In this document: positions 43,483 through 53,677 of the stretch, piece by piece
Numbering within the stretch: position 1 is the first letter of the stretch
Layout: the number at the start of each line of letters is the position of its first letter
NCBI RefSeq assembly: GCF_030272695.1
Contig: NZ_JARFYN010000008.1
Coordinates: 62,001-126,000 of the forward strand
Length of the DNA: 64,000 bases
Reading direction: 5' to 3'
Origin: Martinezella calliandrae
Lineage (GTDB): Bacteria; Pseudomonadota; Alphaproteobacteria; Rhizobiales; Rhizobiaceae
Notes under the pieces: generated by a model
What the model was told of the DNA's origin: nothing
Databases searched by the model: none
The model's input: only the letters and a program-made list of their open reading frames with translations
Made by a program: the position numbers and the translations under genes

Positions 43483-46098
43483 ATGACGAAGCAGCGTCAG
43501 TCCGACGACTATAGCGTGCCGCTGGTGGATCGCGGGGTTCGTTCGGGCACCGTATTGCGTATCATTCTGCTTGCCCTGGTGCTGGTGGCGGCGGCCGTCG
43601 CCTTTGTCGTCTTCAAGGACGAGCTCGACAATGAAACCGTGCTTGGCGGCCTCGGCATTCTTGCCATGGTCGGCATCTTCTTTCTTGTCTCATCCATCAT
43701 CGGCTTCGTCGAAGTCATGCCGCAGACGCAGTCCGACAGCCTGGCGCGTTCATTCCTGAACAGTCATCCCGACGGCACGCTGATCACGGACGAAAAGGGC
43801 CGCATCGTCTACGCCAATGCCGCTTACGGTCAGTTGACGGGCGCGACCAAGGCGACCGAAGTGCAATCGCTGGAAACGCTGCTGTCGCGCAATCGCGAAT
43901 CCAACGAGGCGCTATACCGTCTCGCCAACGGTCTGCGCGACGGCAAGGAGGGGTCGGAAGAATTTCGGCTCCTGAAGCCGCTCGGCCCGGCGGAGGCCAA
44001 CGGCAACGGCGCGCATTGGTATCGCCTGAAGGCGCGTGTATTGCCGCCGGAGCAAGGGCGCGGCAAGGCATTGCATATCTGGCAGATCACCGACATCACC
44101 TCGGAGCGGGACGACCAGGAGCGTTTCTTCAAGGAACTGCAAAACGCCATCGACTATCTCGATCATGCGCCGGCGGGCTTCTTTTCGGCCGGCCGCAAGG
44201 GTGAGATATTCTATCTGAATGCGACGCTTGCCGAATGGCTGGGCTTCGATCTCACCAAATTCACCCCTGGCTCGATCACCATCGGCGATCTCGTCGCTGG
44301 CGAGGGCTTGGCGCTGATCCAGTCCGTGCAGGCCGAGCCGGGCCTCAAAAAGACGGTGACCCTCGATCTCGATCTGCGCCGGGCCAATGGCCAGAGCCTG
44401 CCGGTGCAGATTGTCCATAGCGTCACGTCGATGCGCGACGGCGCGCCGGGCGAAAGCCGCACCATCGTGCTCACGCGACAAAATGGCGGCGACAACGATC
44501 AATCCGCCTCCGTCGCGGCCATGCGCTTCAGCCGCTTCTTCAACAATACGCCGATGGCGATTGCCTCCGTCGACGGATCAGGGCGTATTCTGCGCACCAA
44601 CGCACCTTTCCTGAAGCTCTTCTCCGATCTGGTATCGCGTGACGATATCGAGCGTGGCGCTGCCCTCGAGACGGTCGTTTTTGAAGCTGATCGGCCGCGG
44701 CTCGCACAGGCAATTGCCGCCGCAAAGGACCGGCAAGGTGATATCCCACCGATCGATTCCCGCAATCCGACGGACGACACGCGGCATTTCCGCTTCTACG
44801 TCAACGCTGTCATCGATCAGACCGACGAAGCGCCCGAGGAAGCTGCCATCGTCTATGCAGTCGAAGTGACCGAGCAGAAGGCGCTCGAAACGCAGATGGC
44901 GCAGACGCAGAAGCTGAATGCCGTCGGCACGCTCGCCGGCGGCATCGCGCATGATTTCAACAACGTGCTAACAGCGATCCTGCTCTCGTCCGACCACCTG
45001 TTGCTGCAGGCGCGGCCATCCGATGCCAGCTTTGCCGACCTGATGGAGATCAAGCGCAATGCCAACCGCGCCGCGGTGCTGGTGCGGCAGTTGCTGGCCT
45101 TCTCGCGCAAGCAGACGATGCGGCCGACAATCCTCAACCTGACGGATGTCATCGGCGATCTGCGCATGTTGGTGGATCGACTGCTTTCGGGCACGCATGT
45201 CAAGCTGGACGTCGACTATGGTCGCGATCTCTGGCCGGTCAAAACCGACCTCTCGCAGTTCGAGCAGGTGCTGATCAATCTCTGTGTCAATGCACGCGAT
45301 GCCATGCCAGGCGGTGGCACCTTGACGCTGCGTACGCGCAATCTGTCGGCCGCCGACGTTGCTGCTTTCAACTATGCCTATCTGCCGCATGAGGAAATGG
45401 TGCTGGTCGAGGTCAGCGACACCGGTACGGGCATCGCGCCCGATATCATGGACAAGATCTTCGAGCCTTTCTTCACGACGAAGGAAGTGGGCAAAGGCAC
45501 CGGGCTCGGGCTTGCCATGGTCTACGGCATCATCAAGCAATCGGGCGGCTATATCCACCCGGAATCCGAAGTCGGCAAGGGCACGACCTTCCGCATCTTC
45601 CTGCCGCGCCACATCGTCGAGATCCCGACGATTATCGAAGGGCAGGTCTCCGAAAGTCGCGACATCTCGGCGATGGATCAAAGTGTCGCCGCCATCGTCC
45701 CGCCGGAGGAGCCCGCCGATCTCACCGGCAAGTCGGCCGTCGTTCTCCTGGTGGAAGACGAGGAGGCCGTGCGCCGCGGCGGAAAGCGCATGCTCGAGAC
45801 GCGTGGCTATACCGTCTACGAGGCAGGGTCCGGCGTCGAGGCGCTAGACATCATGGATGAACTGGACGGGCAGGTCGATGTCGTCGTTTCCGACGTTGTG
45901 ATGCCGGAGATGGATGGGCCGTCGCTGTTGCGGGAATTGCGCAAGAAATATCCCGACATGAAGTTCATCTTCGTGTCGGGATATGCCGAAGATGCCTTTG
46001 CACGCAACTTGCCGGCCGACGCAAAATTCGGTTTCCTGCCCAAGCCCTTCTCGCTGAAGCAACTTGCCGTCGTCGTCAGGGAGACGTTGGATCGGTAG
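43483..46098 (+). CDS. cckA: CckA hybrid histidine kinase/phosphatase, cell-cycle control
   Basis: An 871-residue membrane kinase that, through ChpT, controls CtrA and CpdR phosphorylation. Two transmembrane helices (about 23-42 and 53-76) are followed by three PAS-like domains (about 85-200, 225-340, 345-460). The HisKA domain has the phospho-His at residue 490 in GGIAHDFNNVL. The HATPase boxes are NLCVNARDAM, DTGTGIAPD and GTGLGLAMVYG. A receiver domain at 755-870 has the phospho-Asp at 804 (VVSDVVMPEMDG). The architecture and GGIAHDFNN motif are diagnostic for CckA. It is divergent from the FliO-like gene with a 290-base gap. Confidence 0.96.
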   Translation: MTKQRQSDDYSVPLVDRGVRSGTVLRIILLALVLVAAAVAFVVFKDELDNETVLGGLGILAMVGIFFLVSSIIGFVEVMPQTQSDSLARSFLNSHPDGTLITDEKGRIVYANAAYGQLTGATKATEVQSLETLLSRNRESNEALYRLANGLRDGKEGSEEFRLLKPLGPAEANGNGAHWYRLKARVLPPEQGRGKALHIWQITDITSERDDQERFFKELQNAIDYLDHAPAGFFSAGRKGEIFYLNATLAEWLGFDLTKFTPGSITIGDLVAGEGLALIQSVQAEPGLKKTVTLDLDLRRANGQSLPVQIVHSVTSMRDGAPGESRTIVLTRQNGGDNDQSASVAAMRFSRFFNNTPMAIASVDGSGRILRTNAPFLKLFSDLVSRDDIERGAALETVVFEADRPRLAQAIAAAKDRQGDIPPIDSRNPTDDTRHFRFYVNAVIDQTDEAPEEAAIVYAVEVTEQKALETQMAQTQKLNAVGTLAGGIAHDFNNVLTAILLSSDHLLLQARPSDASFADLMEIKRNANRAAVLVRQLLAFSRKQTMRPTILNLTDVIGDLRMLVDRLLSGTHVKLDVDYGRDLWPVKTDLSQFEQVLINLCVNARDAMPGGGTLTLRTRNLSAADVAAFNYAYLPHEEMVLVEVSDTGTGIAPDIMDKIFEPFFTTKEVGKGTGLGLAMVYGIIKQSGGYIHPESEVGKGTTFRIFLPRHIVEIPTIIEGQVSESRDISAMDQSVAAIVPPEEPADLTGKSAVVLLVEDEEAVRRGGKRMLETRGYTVYEAGSGVEALDIMDELDGQVDVVVSDVVMPEMDGPSLLRELRKKYPDMKFIFVSGYAEDAFARNLPADAKFGFLPKPFSLKQLAVVVRETLDR

Positions 46099-46177
46099 AT
46101 GAGAAGATTAAAGTAAGACGGCCAAAAACTGACATTTCCCGTTGCCATGCCTGACCGATCCGTGGCATCAAACCGAC

Positions 46178-46228
46178 ATGACCGACCTTGCAAACCTCAG
46201 TCTGCGGATGTGGTGGCGCTCCTTCTAG
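46178..46228 (+). CDS. Putative trpS leader peptide with tandem Trp codons
   Basis: A 16-codon frame, MTDLANLSLRMWWRSF, ends in TAG 109 bases before trpS. Codons 12 and 13 are both TGG; two adjacent Trp codons in so short a frame right before a tryptophanyl-tRNA synthetase gene and a terminator are the signature of ribosome-mediated attenuation. An inner ATG (46208) would give MWWRSF. There is no strong Shine-Dalgarno, which is a weakness of the call. Confidence 0.68.
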   Translation: MTDLANLSLRMWWRSF

Positions 46229-46291
46229 GAGCGGCAGTCGTCATTTGTTGAAATCGACCCATGCCGCCGTGATCCGGCAGGCATGGTTTTT
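46217..46291 (+). promoter_or_regulatory. Transcription attenuator of trpS (competing hairpins)
   Basis: Hairpin 1:2 is CGCTCC (46217-46222) / GGAGCG (46227-46232), directly after the Trp codons and covering the leader stop. Segment 2 also contains GCGGCA (46231-46236), which can pair with TGCCGC (46262-46267) as antiterminator 2:3. Terminator 3:4 is CCATGCCGCCG (46259-46269) / CGGC-A-GGCATGG (to 46286) followed by TTTTT (46287-46291). A ribosome stalled at the Trp codons would open 1:2, favour 2:3 and let trpS be transcribed. Confidence 0.72.
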
Positions 46292-46336
46292 CGGCTTTCT
46301 TCCGGTCTCGGCGGCTCCCTTTTGCGGAGCAAGCCA

Positions 46337-47356
46337 ATGTCTTCACCTATCGATAACAGGCCGGTCATTCTCACCGGCGACCGCACCACAGGTCCTCTCC
46401 ATCTCGGTCACTATGTCGGGTCCCTCAGGAACCGCGTCGCCCTTCAACATAGCCACCGGCAGTTCCTGCTTCTCGCAGATACGCAGGCCCTAACCGATAA
46501 TGCGCATGATCCGGACAGGATAAGCCGCAATGTATTGGAGGTAGCCTTCGACTATCTCGCGGTCGGGATCGATCCGGCCGTAACAACGATCTGCGTGCAA
46601 TCCGCCTTGCCGGCGCTTTCGGAGCTGACGCTGCTCTACCTGAACTTCGTGACCGTCGCACGGCTGGAGCGCAACCCGACGATCAAGACGGAAATCCAGG
46701 CTCGTGGTTTTGAGCGCGATATTCCAGCGGGGTTTCTCTGCTATCCCGTCGCTCAAGCGGCTGATATCACGGCCTTCAAGGCGACGATCGTTCCGGTGGG
46801 CGAGGATCAGGCGCCGCTGATCGAGCAAACCAACGAAATCGTACGTCGCCTCAACAGGCAGGTTGGCCGCGAAGTTCTTCCAGAGGCTGAAGCGATGATA
46901 CCGACGGTTGGCCGTCTGCCGGGCGTCGACGGCAAGGCTAAAATGAGCAAGTCGCAGGGCAATGCCATCTCTCTTTACGCATCACCGGACGACATTCGAC
47001 AAGCCGTGCGCGCGATGTACACCGATCCTAAGCATCTGCGCGCCGCCGATCCTGGAAAGGTCGAAGGCAATGTCGTCTTCACCTATCTCGATGCATTTGC
47101 CGAGGACAAGGATCTCGTCGAAGGGCTAAAGGCGCGCTATCGCAGGGGCGGCCTTGGCGACATGGTCGTGAAACGGCACCTCGAAGATATGCTACAAGCT
47201 CTGCTTGCCCCGATCCGAGAGCGCCGAGCGCTCTATGCTGCCGATCCCGGCCATGTTCTGGACGTGCTGCGGCAAGGCACGGCAAGAGCCAAAGAGCGGA
47301 CGGAAGCAACCTTTGCAGAACTGCGCGCCGCTTTAGGTCTATTCACTTTCACCTAA
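46337..47356 (+). CDS. trpS: Tryptophanyl-tRNA synthetase, second (short, divergent) type
   Basis: A 339-residue class I synthetase that charges tRNA-Trp. The HIGH-equivalent is [12 protein letters not shown], the KMSKS loop is [11 protein letters not shown], and [15 protein letters not shown] and [12 protein letters not shown] line the Trp and ATP pockets. The wording [19 protein letters not shown] follows the TrpRS group found as a second copy in several bacteria (TrpRS II-like) rather than the usual rhizobial TrpRS, so a housekeeping trpS probably lies elsewhere. GGAG lies 8 bases before ATG 46337. An attenuator with a Trp-rich leader precedes it. Confidence 0.92.
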   Translation: MSSPIDNRPVILTGDRTTGPLHLGHYVGSLRNRVALQHSHRQFLLLADTQALTDNAHDPDRISRNVLEVAFDYLAVGIDPAVTTICVQSALPALSELTLLYLNFVTVARLERNPTIKTEIQARGFERDIPAGFLCYPVAQAADITAFKATIVPVGEDQAPLIEQTNEIVRRLNRQVGREVLPEAEAMIPTVGRLPGVDGKAKMSKSQGNAISLYASPDDIRQAVRAMYTDPKHLRAADPGKVEGNVVFTYLDAFAEDKDLVEGLKARYRRGGLGDMVVKRHLEDMLQALLAPIRERRALYAADPGHVLDVLRQGTARAKERTEATFAELRAALGLFTFT

Positions 47357-47396
47357 AGCGGCCATAAAGCTTCGACATCCATAGCCTATGTCTGTC

Positions 47397-48323
47397 TTAT
47401 TCGGCCAGGGCAACCGCGATTTCGGCAGCAAGGCGCGCGTTGTTTTCGACGAGCGAGATATTGGTCTTAAGGCTGCGGCCGTCGGTGATATCGAAGATGG
47501 TGCTGAGCAGATATGGGGTGACCGCCTTGCCGGCGATCTCGTCGCGCTCGGCGCTGTCGATGGCGCGCTCGATATAAATTTCCATCTCCTCGCGCGGGAT
47601 TTCATCGGCTTCAGGTACCGGATTGGCGATCAGCATGCCACCGTCGATGCCGAGTTGTTCACGGGTCGTCTGGAAGTTGGCGATCGCCGCCGGGCTGTTT
47701 AACGTCAACGGGCTCGCCAGGCCGGAAGAACGCGACCAGAAGGCGGGGAATTCGGCGCTGTCATAGGTGACGACCGGAACGCCGCGGGTTTCCAGCACTT
47801 CCAGTGTCTTCGGGATATCGAGGATCGCCTTGGCGCCGGCGCAAACGACGATGACGTCAGTGCGGGCGAGTTCCTCCAGGTCTGCCGAGATATCGAAGCT
47901 TTCCTCGGCGCCGCGATGCACGCCGCCGATGCCGCCGGTCGCAAAGACCTTGATGCCCGCCCGAGCCGCGGCAATCATCGTTGCAGCGACGGTGGTGGCG
48001 CCCGTGCGACGCTCGGCAATCGCAAAAGCCAGATCGGCGCGCGAGACCTTCATCGCGCCGGTGGTCTTGGCGAGCGCTTCCAGCTCTGCCGGCTCCAGGC
48101 CGATATGAAGCACGCCGTGAATGACGGCGATCGTTGCCGGTACTGCACCTTCCTGCCGGATGATCGCCTCGACGCTGCGTGCCATCTCGATATTGCCCGG
48201 ATAGGGCATGCCATGGGTGATGATGGTCGATTCCAGCGCTACCAACGGTGCACCGCGCAGCTTGGCCGCGGCAACCTCCTTCGAATAGGAGATCGGCAGC
48301 AGGGGGGAAATGGGCTTGATCAT
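47397..48323 (-). CDS. psuG: Pseudouridine-5'-phosphate glycosidase
   Basis: A 308-residue enzyme that splits pseudouridine 5'-phosphate into uracil and ribose-5-phosphate. Motifs: ALESTIITHGMPYPGN with the catalytic Glu, RADLAFAIAERRTGATTVAATM with its Thr-rich loop, FATGGIGGVHRGAEESFDISADL, and the late GGMLIANPVPEADEI. It lies directly downstream of the PfkB-type kinase gene (46-base gap), as in known psuK-psuG operons for pseudouridine salvage. It is convergent with trpS. Confidence 0.95.
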   Translation of the reverse strand: MIKPISPLLPISYSKEVAAAKLRGAPLVALESTIITHGMPYPGNIEMARSVEAIIRQEGAVPATIAVIHGVLHIGLEPAELEALAKTTGAMKVSRADLAFAIAERRTGATTVAATMIAAARAGIKVFATGGIGGVHRGAEESFDISADLEELARTDVIVVCAGAKAILDIPKTLEVLETRGVPVVTYDSAEFPAFWSRSSGLASPLTLNSPAAIANFQTTREQLGIDGGMLIANPVPEADEIPREEMEIYIERAIDSAERDEIAGKAVTPYLLSTIFDITDGRSLKTNISLVENNARLAAEIAVALAE

Positions 48324-48369
48324 GGTCTAATCCAATTGGCTGAGACGGGAAATGCGATTTGCGTGCGCT

Positions 48370-49314
48370 TCATGACAAGATAGCGGCTTCGGGAACAAGA
48401 GCCAGCGTTGCCTTCAAGAGCTCGGGCGAAAGATCTTCCGCGGTGGCAAAAGGCGACCGCACGGTGATCGCGGCCGCGGCCGCGCCGTAGCGCACGGCCT
48501 CGCCAAGACCGTGGCCGGCTAATAGCGCGGCAAGAACACCGGCGGCAAGCGAATCCCCGGCGCCGGTGACATCGGCAATGTCATCGACGATGGGCGGCTG
48601 CAGGCTGATCGCGTCATCGCCGGAGAAGGCGATCAATTCCCGCCTTCCGCGGGTGATCACACCGCCCTTGAGGCCGAGGGAGCGCAATCCGGCAACCCAG
48701 CTGCGTGGGTCGTCGGGACGGCTTTCGGTCAGGGCCACGGCTTCCGCCTCGTTCAAAAAAAGATGGTGGATACCGGCAAGGCTGGGTTTCAGGCGCACCA
48801 CCTTGGCCGGCGAAATCGCAATTGCGGCCAATGGGTTGCCGCAATCGGCGGCGCGCGTTGCGATCGCTGCGAGTGTTTCGGCCGGCAGGTTGGCATCGCA
48901 CAGGATCAGGTCGGCGGCGACAAAGGCGTCGCGGATGGCACGGATTGCCAACCGGCGCGGCACGAACAGCTTATAAAGCTCCATATCGGCAAGCGCGATC
49001 ACGAGATTGCCGTCGTGTTCCAGGATTGCCGTATAGCTCGGCGTCTTGCGATCGAGGAAAACGAAGGGCTTGTCGTCGACGCCGGCATTGCGCGCGGCTT
49101 GCGCCACCATCTCGCCGGCCGCGTCGCCGCCACGCGGCGAGATCAGCCGCACATCGAAGCCGAGGCGAGCCAGATTGCGCGCCGCATTGAAGCCGCCGCC
49201 ACCCGGCTCCTCGAACCAGGCGCCCGGGTTGCTGGCCCCCGGCACCGTCTCGCCGAAGATGCGGCCGCGCCGGTCGATATGGGCACCACCCAGAACGAGA
49301 ATCTTCTTGGCCAT
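48370..49314 (-). CDS. psuK: PfkB-family carbohydrate kinase, probable pseudouridine kinase
   Basis: A 314-residue ribokinase-fold kinase. It has the N-terminal LVLGGAHIDRRGRI, the GGGGFNAARNLARLG substrate motif, and the PfkB signature 2 with the catalytic Asp in DVTGAGDSLAAGVLAALL. The short first strand with GGAHIDR and the pairing with psuG indicate PsuK, which phosphorylates pseudouridine at C5'. It is first gene of the two-gene operon, divergent from recA; the assignment rests mostly on neighbourhood. Confidence 0.85.
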   Translation of the reverse strand: MAKKILVLGGAHIDRRGRIFGETVPGASNPGAWFEEPGGGGFNAARNLARLGFDVRLISPRGGDAAGEMVAQAARNAGVDDKPFVFLDRKTPSYTAILEHDGNLVIALADMELYKLFVPRRLAIRAIRDAFVAADLILCDANLPAETLAAIATRAADCGNPLAAIAISPAKVVRLKPSLAGIHHLFLNEAEAVALTESRPDDPRSWVAGLRSLGLKGGVITRGRRELIAFSGDDAISLQPPIVDDIADVTGAGDSLAAGVLAALLAGHGLGEAVRYGAAAAAITVRSPFATAEDLSPELLKATLALVPEAAILS

Positions 49315-49468
49315 ATCGATCTCCTCAGTGGTTCCAAAGGCGAATCGAGCCGAGCGATTTTTCGCGCAAAAGTCCGGGCAAGCGCACGTAAGTGCTTGCT
49401 ATGAAAGAAGAAAACAAATGTAGAACGGAATTCATTTTACCTTTTTCTTTCAATTGCTTGTTGTGCTC

Positions 49469-49494
49469 TTGCGGCATGAGAACAAATAGAGTAC
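49469..49494 (+). promoter_or_regulatory. LexA-type SOS operator of recA
   Basis: TTG-N11-CAA (49469-49485), the pattern I recall being reported for the Rhizobium etli recA operator, overlaps GAAC-N7-GTAC (49480-49494), close to the alphaproteobacterial LexA box GAAC-N7-GAAC. The site lies 60-85 bases before the recA start. Confidence 0.65.
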
Positions 49495-49553
49495 ACAATT
49501 CTCATCGGCGGCAACATTGCTTGAGCGGCTTCAATAACCTAAAGGTGGATCGG

Positions 49554-50639
<1,086 letters not shown>

Positions 50640-50681
50640 TTTCCGCGACGGAACCCAGGACTAATCAAGACTAAAATTCGA

Positions 50682-50719
50682 AACCGGCCGTATTGTCCAA
50701 GGGATGTACGGTCGGTTTT
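50682..50719 (+). terminator. Intrinsic terminator of recA
   Basis: AACCGGCCGTA (50682-50692) pairs with TACGGTCGGTT (50707-50717, one G-U), followed by TTTTGTTTG. Confidence 0.83.
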
Positions 50720-50790
50720 GTTTGTGCGTCTGGACAGGGCTCGGAGCGGACGATAAAAGCCACTGGATTTACTAAATATTGCCAGAGCCT

Positions 50791-50833
50791 GATCCCATAG
50801 GTGCGAAGCGGTTTTTGCATAGGGTCATGCTAA
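50791..50833. repeat. RIME-type intergenic repeat upstream of alaS
   Basis: GATCCCATAGGTGCGAAGCGG then TTTTTGCATAGGGTCATGCTAA fits a recurrent rhizobial intergenic pattern (GTG-GAAGCGGTTTT-ATA-G-TCATGCT), recalled from general knowledge. It shares AAGCGGTTTTGC with 10604-10697. It ends about 58 bases before the alaS start and may supply or disturb its promoter. Confidence 0.4.
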
Positions 50834-50890
50834 TCAATGGAACATGAGCGAGACGAAATCTCGCTCGAGGCAAGGACTGAAGGGCCTAAT

Positions 50891-53551
50891 ATGAGCGGTG
50901 TGAATGAAATCCGGTCGACCTTTCTCGACTATTTTAAGAAGAACGGCCACGAGATCGTGCCGTCCAGCCCGCTTGTGCCGCGCAACGATCCGACGCTGAT
51001 GTTCACCAATGCCGGCATGGTGCAATTCAAGAACGTCTTCACCGGCCTGGAGCAGCGCTCTTATAAGACTGCGTCGACGGCACAGAAATGCGTGCGTGCC
51101 GGCGGCAAGCATAACGACCTCGACAATGTCGGCTATACCGCCCGTCACCACACCTTCTTCGAAATGCTCGGCAATTTCTCGTTCGGCGACTATTTCAAGG
51201 AGCGCGCCATCGAGCTTGCCTGGAACCTGATCACCAAGGAATTCGGCCTCGATGCCAAACGCCTGCTGGTAACTGTCTATCATACCGACGATGCCGCATA
51301 CGATCTCTGGAAGAAGATTGCGGGTCTTGCCGACGACAAGATCATCCGCATCGCCACCAGCGATAATTTCTGGGCGATGGGCGATACCGGCCCCTGCGGC
51401 CCCTGCTCGGAAATCTTCTATGATCATGGCGAGCAAATCTGGGGAGGCCCTCCCGGCTCGCCGGAAGAGGATGGCGACCGCTTCATCGAGATCTGGAATC
51501 TCGTCTTCATGCAGTTCGAGCAGATCACCAAGGAGCAACGGGTCGACCTGCCGCGTCCGTCGATCGACACCGGCATGGGTCTCGAACGTGTTGCCGCCGT
51601 GTTGCAGGGCAAGCACGATAACTACGACATCGACCTGTTCCGCGCGCTGATCGAGGCTTCGCAAGAGGCTACGGGGGTCAAGGCCGAGGGCGAGCGCCGC
51701 GCGAGCCATCGCGTCATCGCCGATCACCTGCGCTCCTCCGCCTTCCTGATTGCCGACGGCGTGCTGCCGTCGAACGAAGGCCGCGGCTACGTGCTTCGCC
51801 GCATCATGCGCCGCGCCATGCGCCATGCTCAGTTGCTCGGCGCCAAGGAGCCGCTGGTCTGGAAGCTGTTGCCGACGCTGGTGCAACAGATGGGCCGCGC
51901 CTATCCCGAGCTTGTGCGCGCCGAAGCACTGATCTCCGAGACGCTGAAGCTGGAAGAAACCCGTTTCCGGAAAACGCTGGAGCGTGGCCTGTCGCTGCTT
52001 GCCGATGCAACTTCGACGCTTCATAAGGGCGACAGCCTTGATGGCGAAACCGCTTTCAAGCTCTACGACACCTATGGCTTCCCGCTCGACTTGACGCAGG
52101 ACGCTTTGCGCGCTCGCGGCATCGGCGTCGATATTTCGAGCTTCACCGATGCGATGGAACGCCAGAAGGCAGAGGCCCGTTCGCATTGGGCCGGTTCCGG
52201 CGACAAGGCGACCGAAACCATCTGGTTCGAGCTCAAGGAGAAGTTCGGCGCGAGTGAGTTCCTCGGCTACGATACCGAAACCGCTGAAGGCGTGATCCAG
52301 GCGATCGTCAAGGATGGCGTTGCCGTCGACAGCGCCTCGGCCGGCGACAAGGTGCAGATCGTCGTCAACCAGACGCCGTTCTACGGCGAATCCGGTGGTC
52401 AGATGGGCGACACCGGCGTGATCGCCGGCGACCACGGCAAGCTTTCGGTCAGTGATACCCAGAAAAAGGGCGAGGGCCTGTTCGTCCACAGCGCCACCGT
52501 TTCGGAAGGCACCATCAAGGCCGGCGACGCTGTTGCCCTGACGGTCGACCACAACAGGCGCTCGCGCCTTCGCGCCAACCATTCGGCGACCCACCTGTTG
52601 CATGAAGCGCTGCGCGAAGTTCTCGGCACGCATGTCGCACAAAAGGGCTCGCTGGTGGCGCCCGAGCGCCTGCGCTTCGACGTCTCGCATCCAAAGCCGA
52701 TGTCGGCCGAAGAGCTGAAGGTCGTCGAGGACATGGCGAACGAAATCGTGCTGCAGAACTCGCCGGTCACCACTCGTCTGATGAGCGTCGATGACGCGAT
52801 TGCCGAGGGCGCGATGGCGCTGTTCGGCGAGAAGTATGGCGATGAAGTGCGCGTCGTGTCCATGGGGCAGGGCGTGCGTGGTGAAAAGACCGGCAAGCCC
52901 TATTCCGTCGAACTGTGCGGTGGCACACATGTCTCCGCGACCGGCCAGATCGGCCTCATTCGCATCCTCGGAGAAAGCGCCGTCGGCGCGGGCGTCCGCC
53001 GCATCGAAGCGGTGACCGGCGACCCCGCGCGCGACTATCTTGCCGAGCAGGATGAGCGCGTGAAGACGCTGGCCTCAACCTTGAAGGTGCAGCCGGGCGA
53101 TGTCGTCGCGCGCGTCGAAGCGTTGATGGATGAGCGGCGCAAACTGGAACGCGAACTGGCTGACGCCAAGCGCAAGCTCGCCATGGGCGGTGGTCAGGGC
53201 GGTTCGGCGGATGCGGTTCGCGACATCGGCGGCGTCAAGTTCCTCGGCAAGGCCATTTCCGGCGTCGATCCGAAGGATCTCAAGGGTCTTGCCGACGATG
53301 GCAAAACCAGCCTCGGTTCCGGTGTCGTGGCGTTGATCGGCGTCTCTGACGATGGCAAGGCCAGCGCCGTCGTTGCGGTCACGGAAGATTTGACCAGCCG
53401 CCTCAGCGCTGTCGATCTCGTCCGCATCGCGTCCGCGGCTCTTGGCGGCAAGGGTGGGGGCGGTCGTCCCGACATGGCGCAGGCCGGTGGCCCGGATGGC
53501 GCCAGGGCCGGGGAAGCGATCGAGGCGGTTGCTGCGGCTCTGGCCGGTTAA
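50891..53551 (+). CDS. alaS: Alanyl-tRNA synthetase
   Basis: An 886-residue class II synthetase with its editing domain. The N terminus [41 protein letters not shown] and the motif block [32 protein letters not shown] form the catalytic core. The editing site has [17 protein letters not shown] (about residue 562) and [15 protein letters not shown] (about 676), the Zn-binding His/Cys set. The C-Ala domain ends [32 protein letters not shown]. Start at ATG 50891; the 18 codons upstream in frame are not conserved in character. It follows recA, as in other rhizobia. Confidence 0.98.
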   Translation: MSGVNEIRSTFLDYFKKNGHEIVPSSPLVPRNDPTLMFTNAGMVQFKNVFTGLEQRSYKTASTAQKCVRAGGKHNDLDNVGYTARHHTFFEMLGNFSFGDYFKERAIELAWNLITKEFGLDAKRLLVTVYHTDDAAYDLWKKIAGLADDKIIRIATSDNFWAMGDTGPCGPCSEIFYDHGEQIWGGPPGSPEEDGDRFIEIWNLVFMQFEQITKEQRVDLPRPSIDTGMGLERVAAVLQGKHDNYDIDLFRALIEASQEATGVKAEGERRASHRVIADHLRSSAFLIADGVLPSNEGRGYVLRRIMRRAMRHAQLLGAKEPLVWKLLPTLVQQMGRAYPELVRAEALISETLKLEETRFRKTLERGLSLLADATSTLHKGDSLDGETAFKLYDTYGFPLDLTQDALRARGIGVDISSFTDAMERQKAEARSHWAGSGDKATETIWFELKEKFGASEFLGYDTETAEGVIQAIVKDGVAVDSASAGDKVQIVVNQTPFYGESGGQMGDTGVIAGDHGKLSVSDTQKKGEGLFVHSATVSEGTIKAGDAVALTVDHNRRSRLRANHSATHLLHEALREVLGTHVAQKGSLVAPERLRFDVSHPKPMSAEELKVVEDMANEIVLQNSPVTTRLMSVDDAIAEGAMALFGEKYGDEVRVVSMGQGVRGEKTGKPYSVELCGGTHVSATGQIGLIRILGESAVGAGVRRIEAVTGDPARDYLAEQDERVKTLASTLKVQPGDVVARVEALMDERRKLERELADAKRKLAMGGGQGGSADAVRDIGGVKFLGKAISGVDPKDLKGLADDGKTSLGSGVVALIGVSDDGKASAVVAVTEDLTSRLSAVDLVRIASAALGGKGGGGRPDMAQAGGPDGARAGEAIEAVAAALAG

Positions 53552-53577
53552 CGGCAAGATTTCATTCCGATTTCAGA

Positions 53578-53609
53578 AGCGGCGGGAGCCAATGGCCTCC
53601 GCCGCTTTT
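53578..53609 (+). terminator. Intrinsic terminator of alaS
   Basis: AGCGGCGG (53578-53585) pairs with CCGCCGCT (53599-53606), then TTTTCG, 27 bases after the stop. Confidence 0.85.
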
Positions 53610-53677
53610 CGTTTGTGCGTCGAAGTCAGCAGGATTTGTCAAATCGAGATATGGTCTTTTGAGGCCGATCGGTTTGC

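Noticed and set aside
50834..52930. Long minus-strand frame across alaS (698 codons), similar to one opposite icd at 55256-56611
   Set aside because: Both are antisense to well-matched housekeeping genes with intact motifs and terminators.
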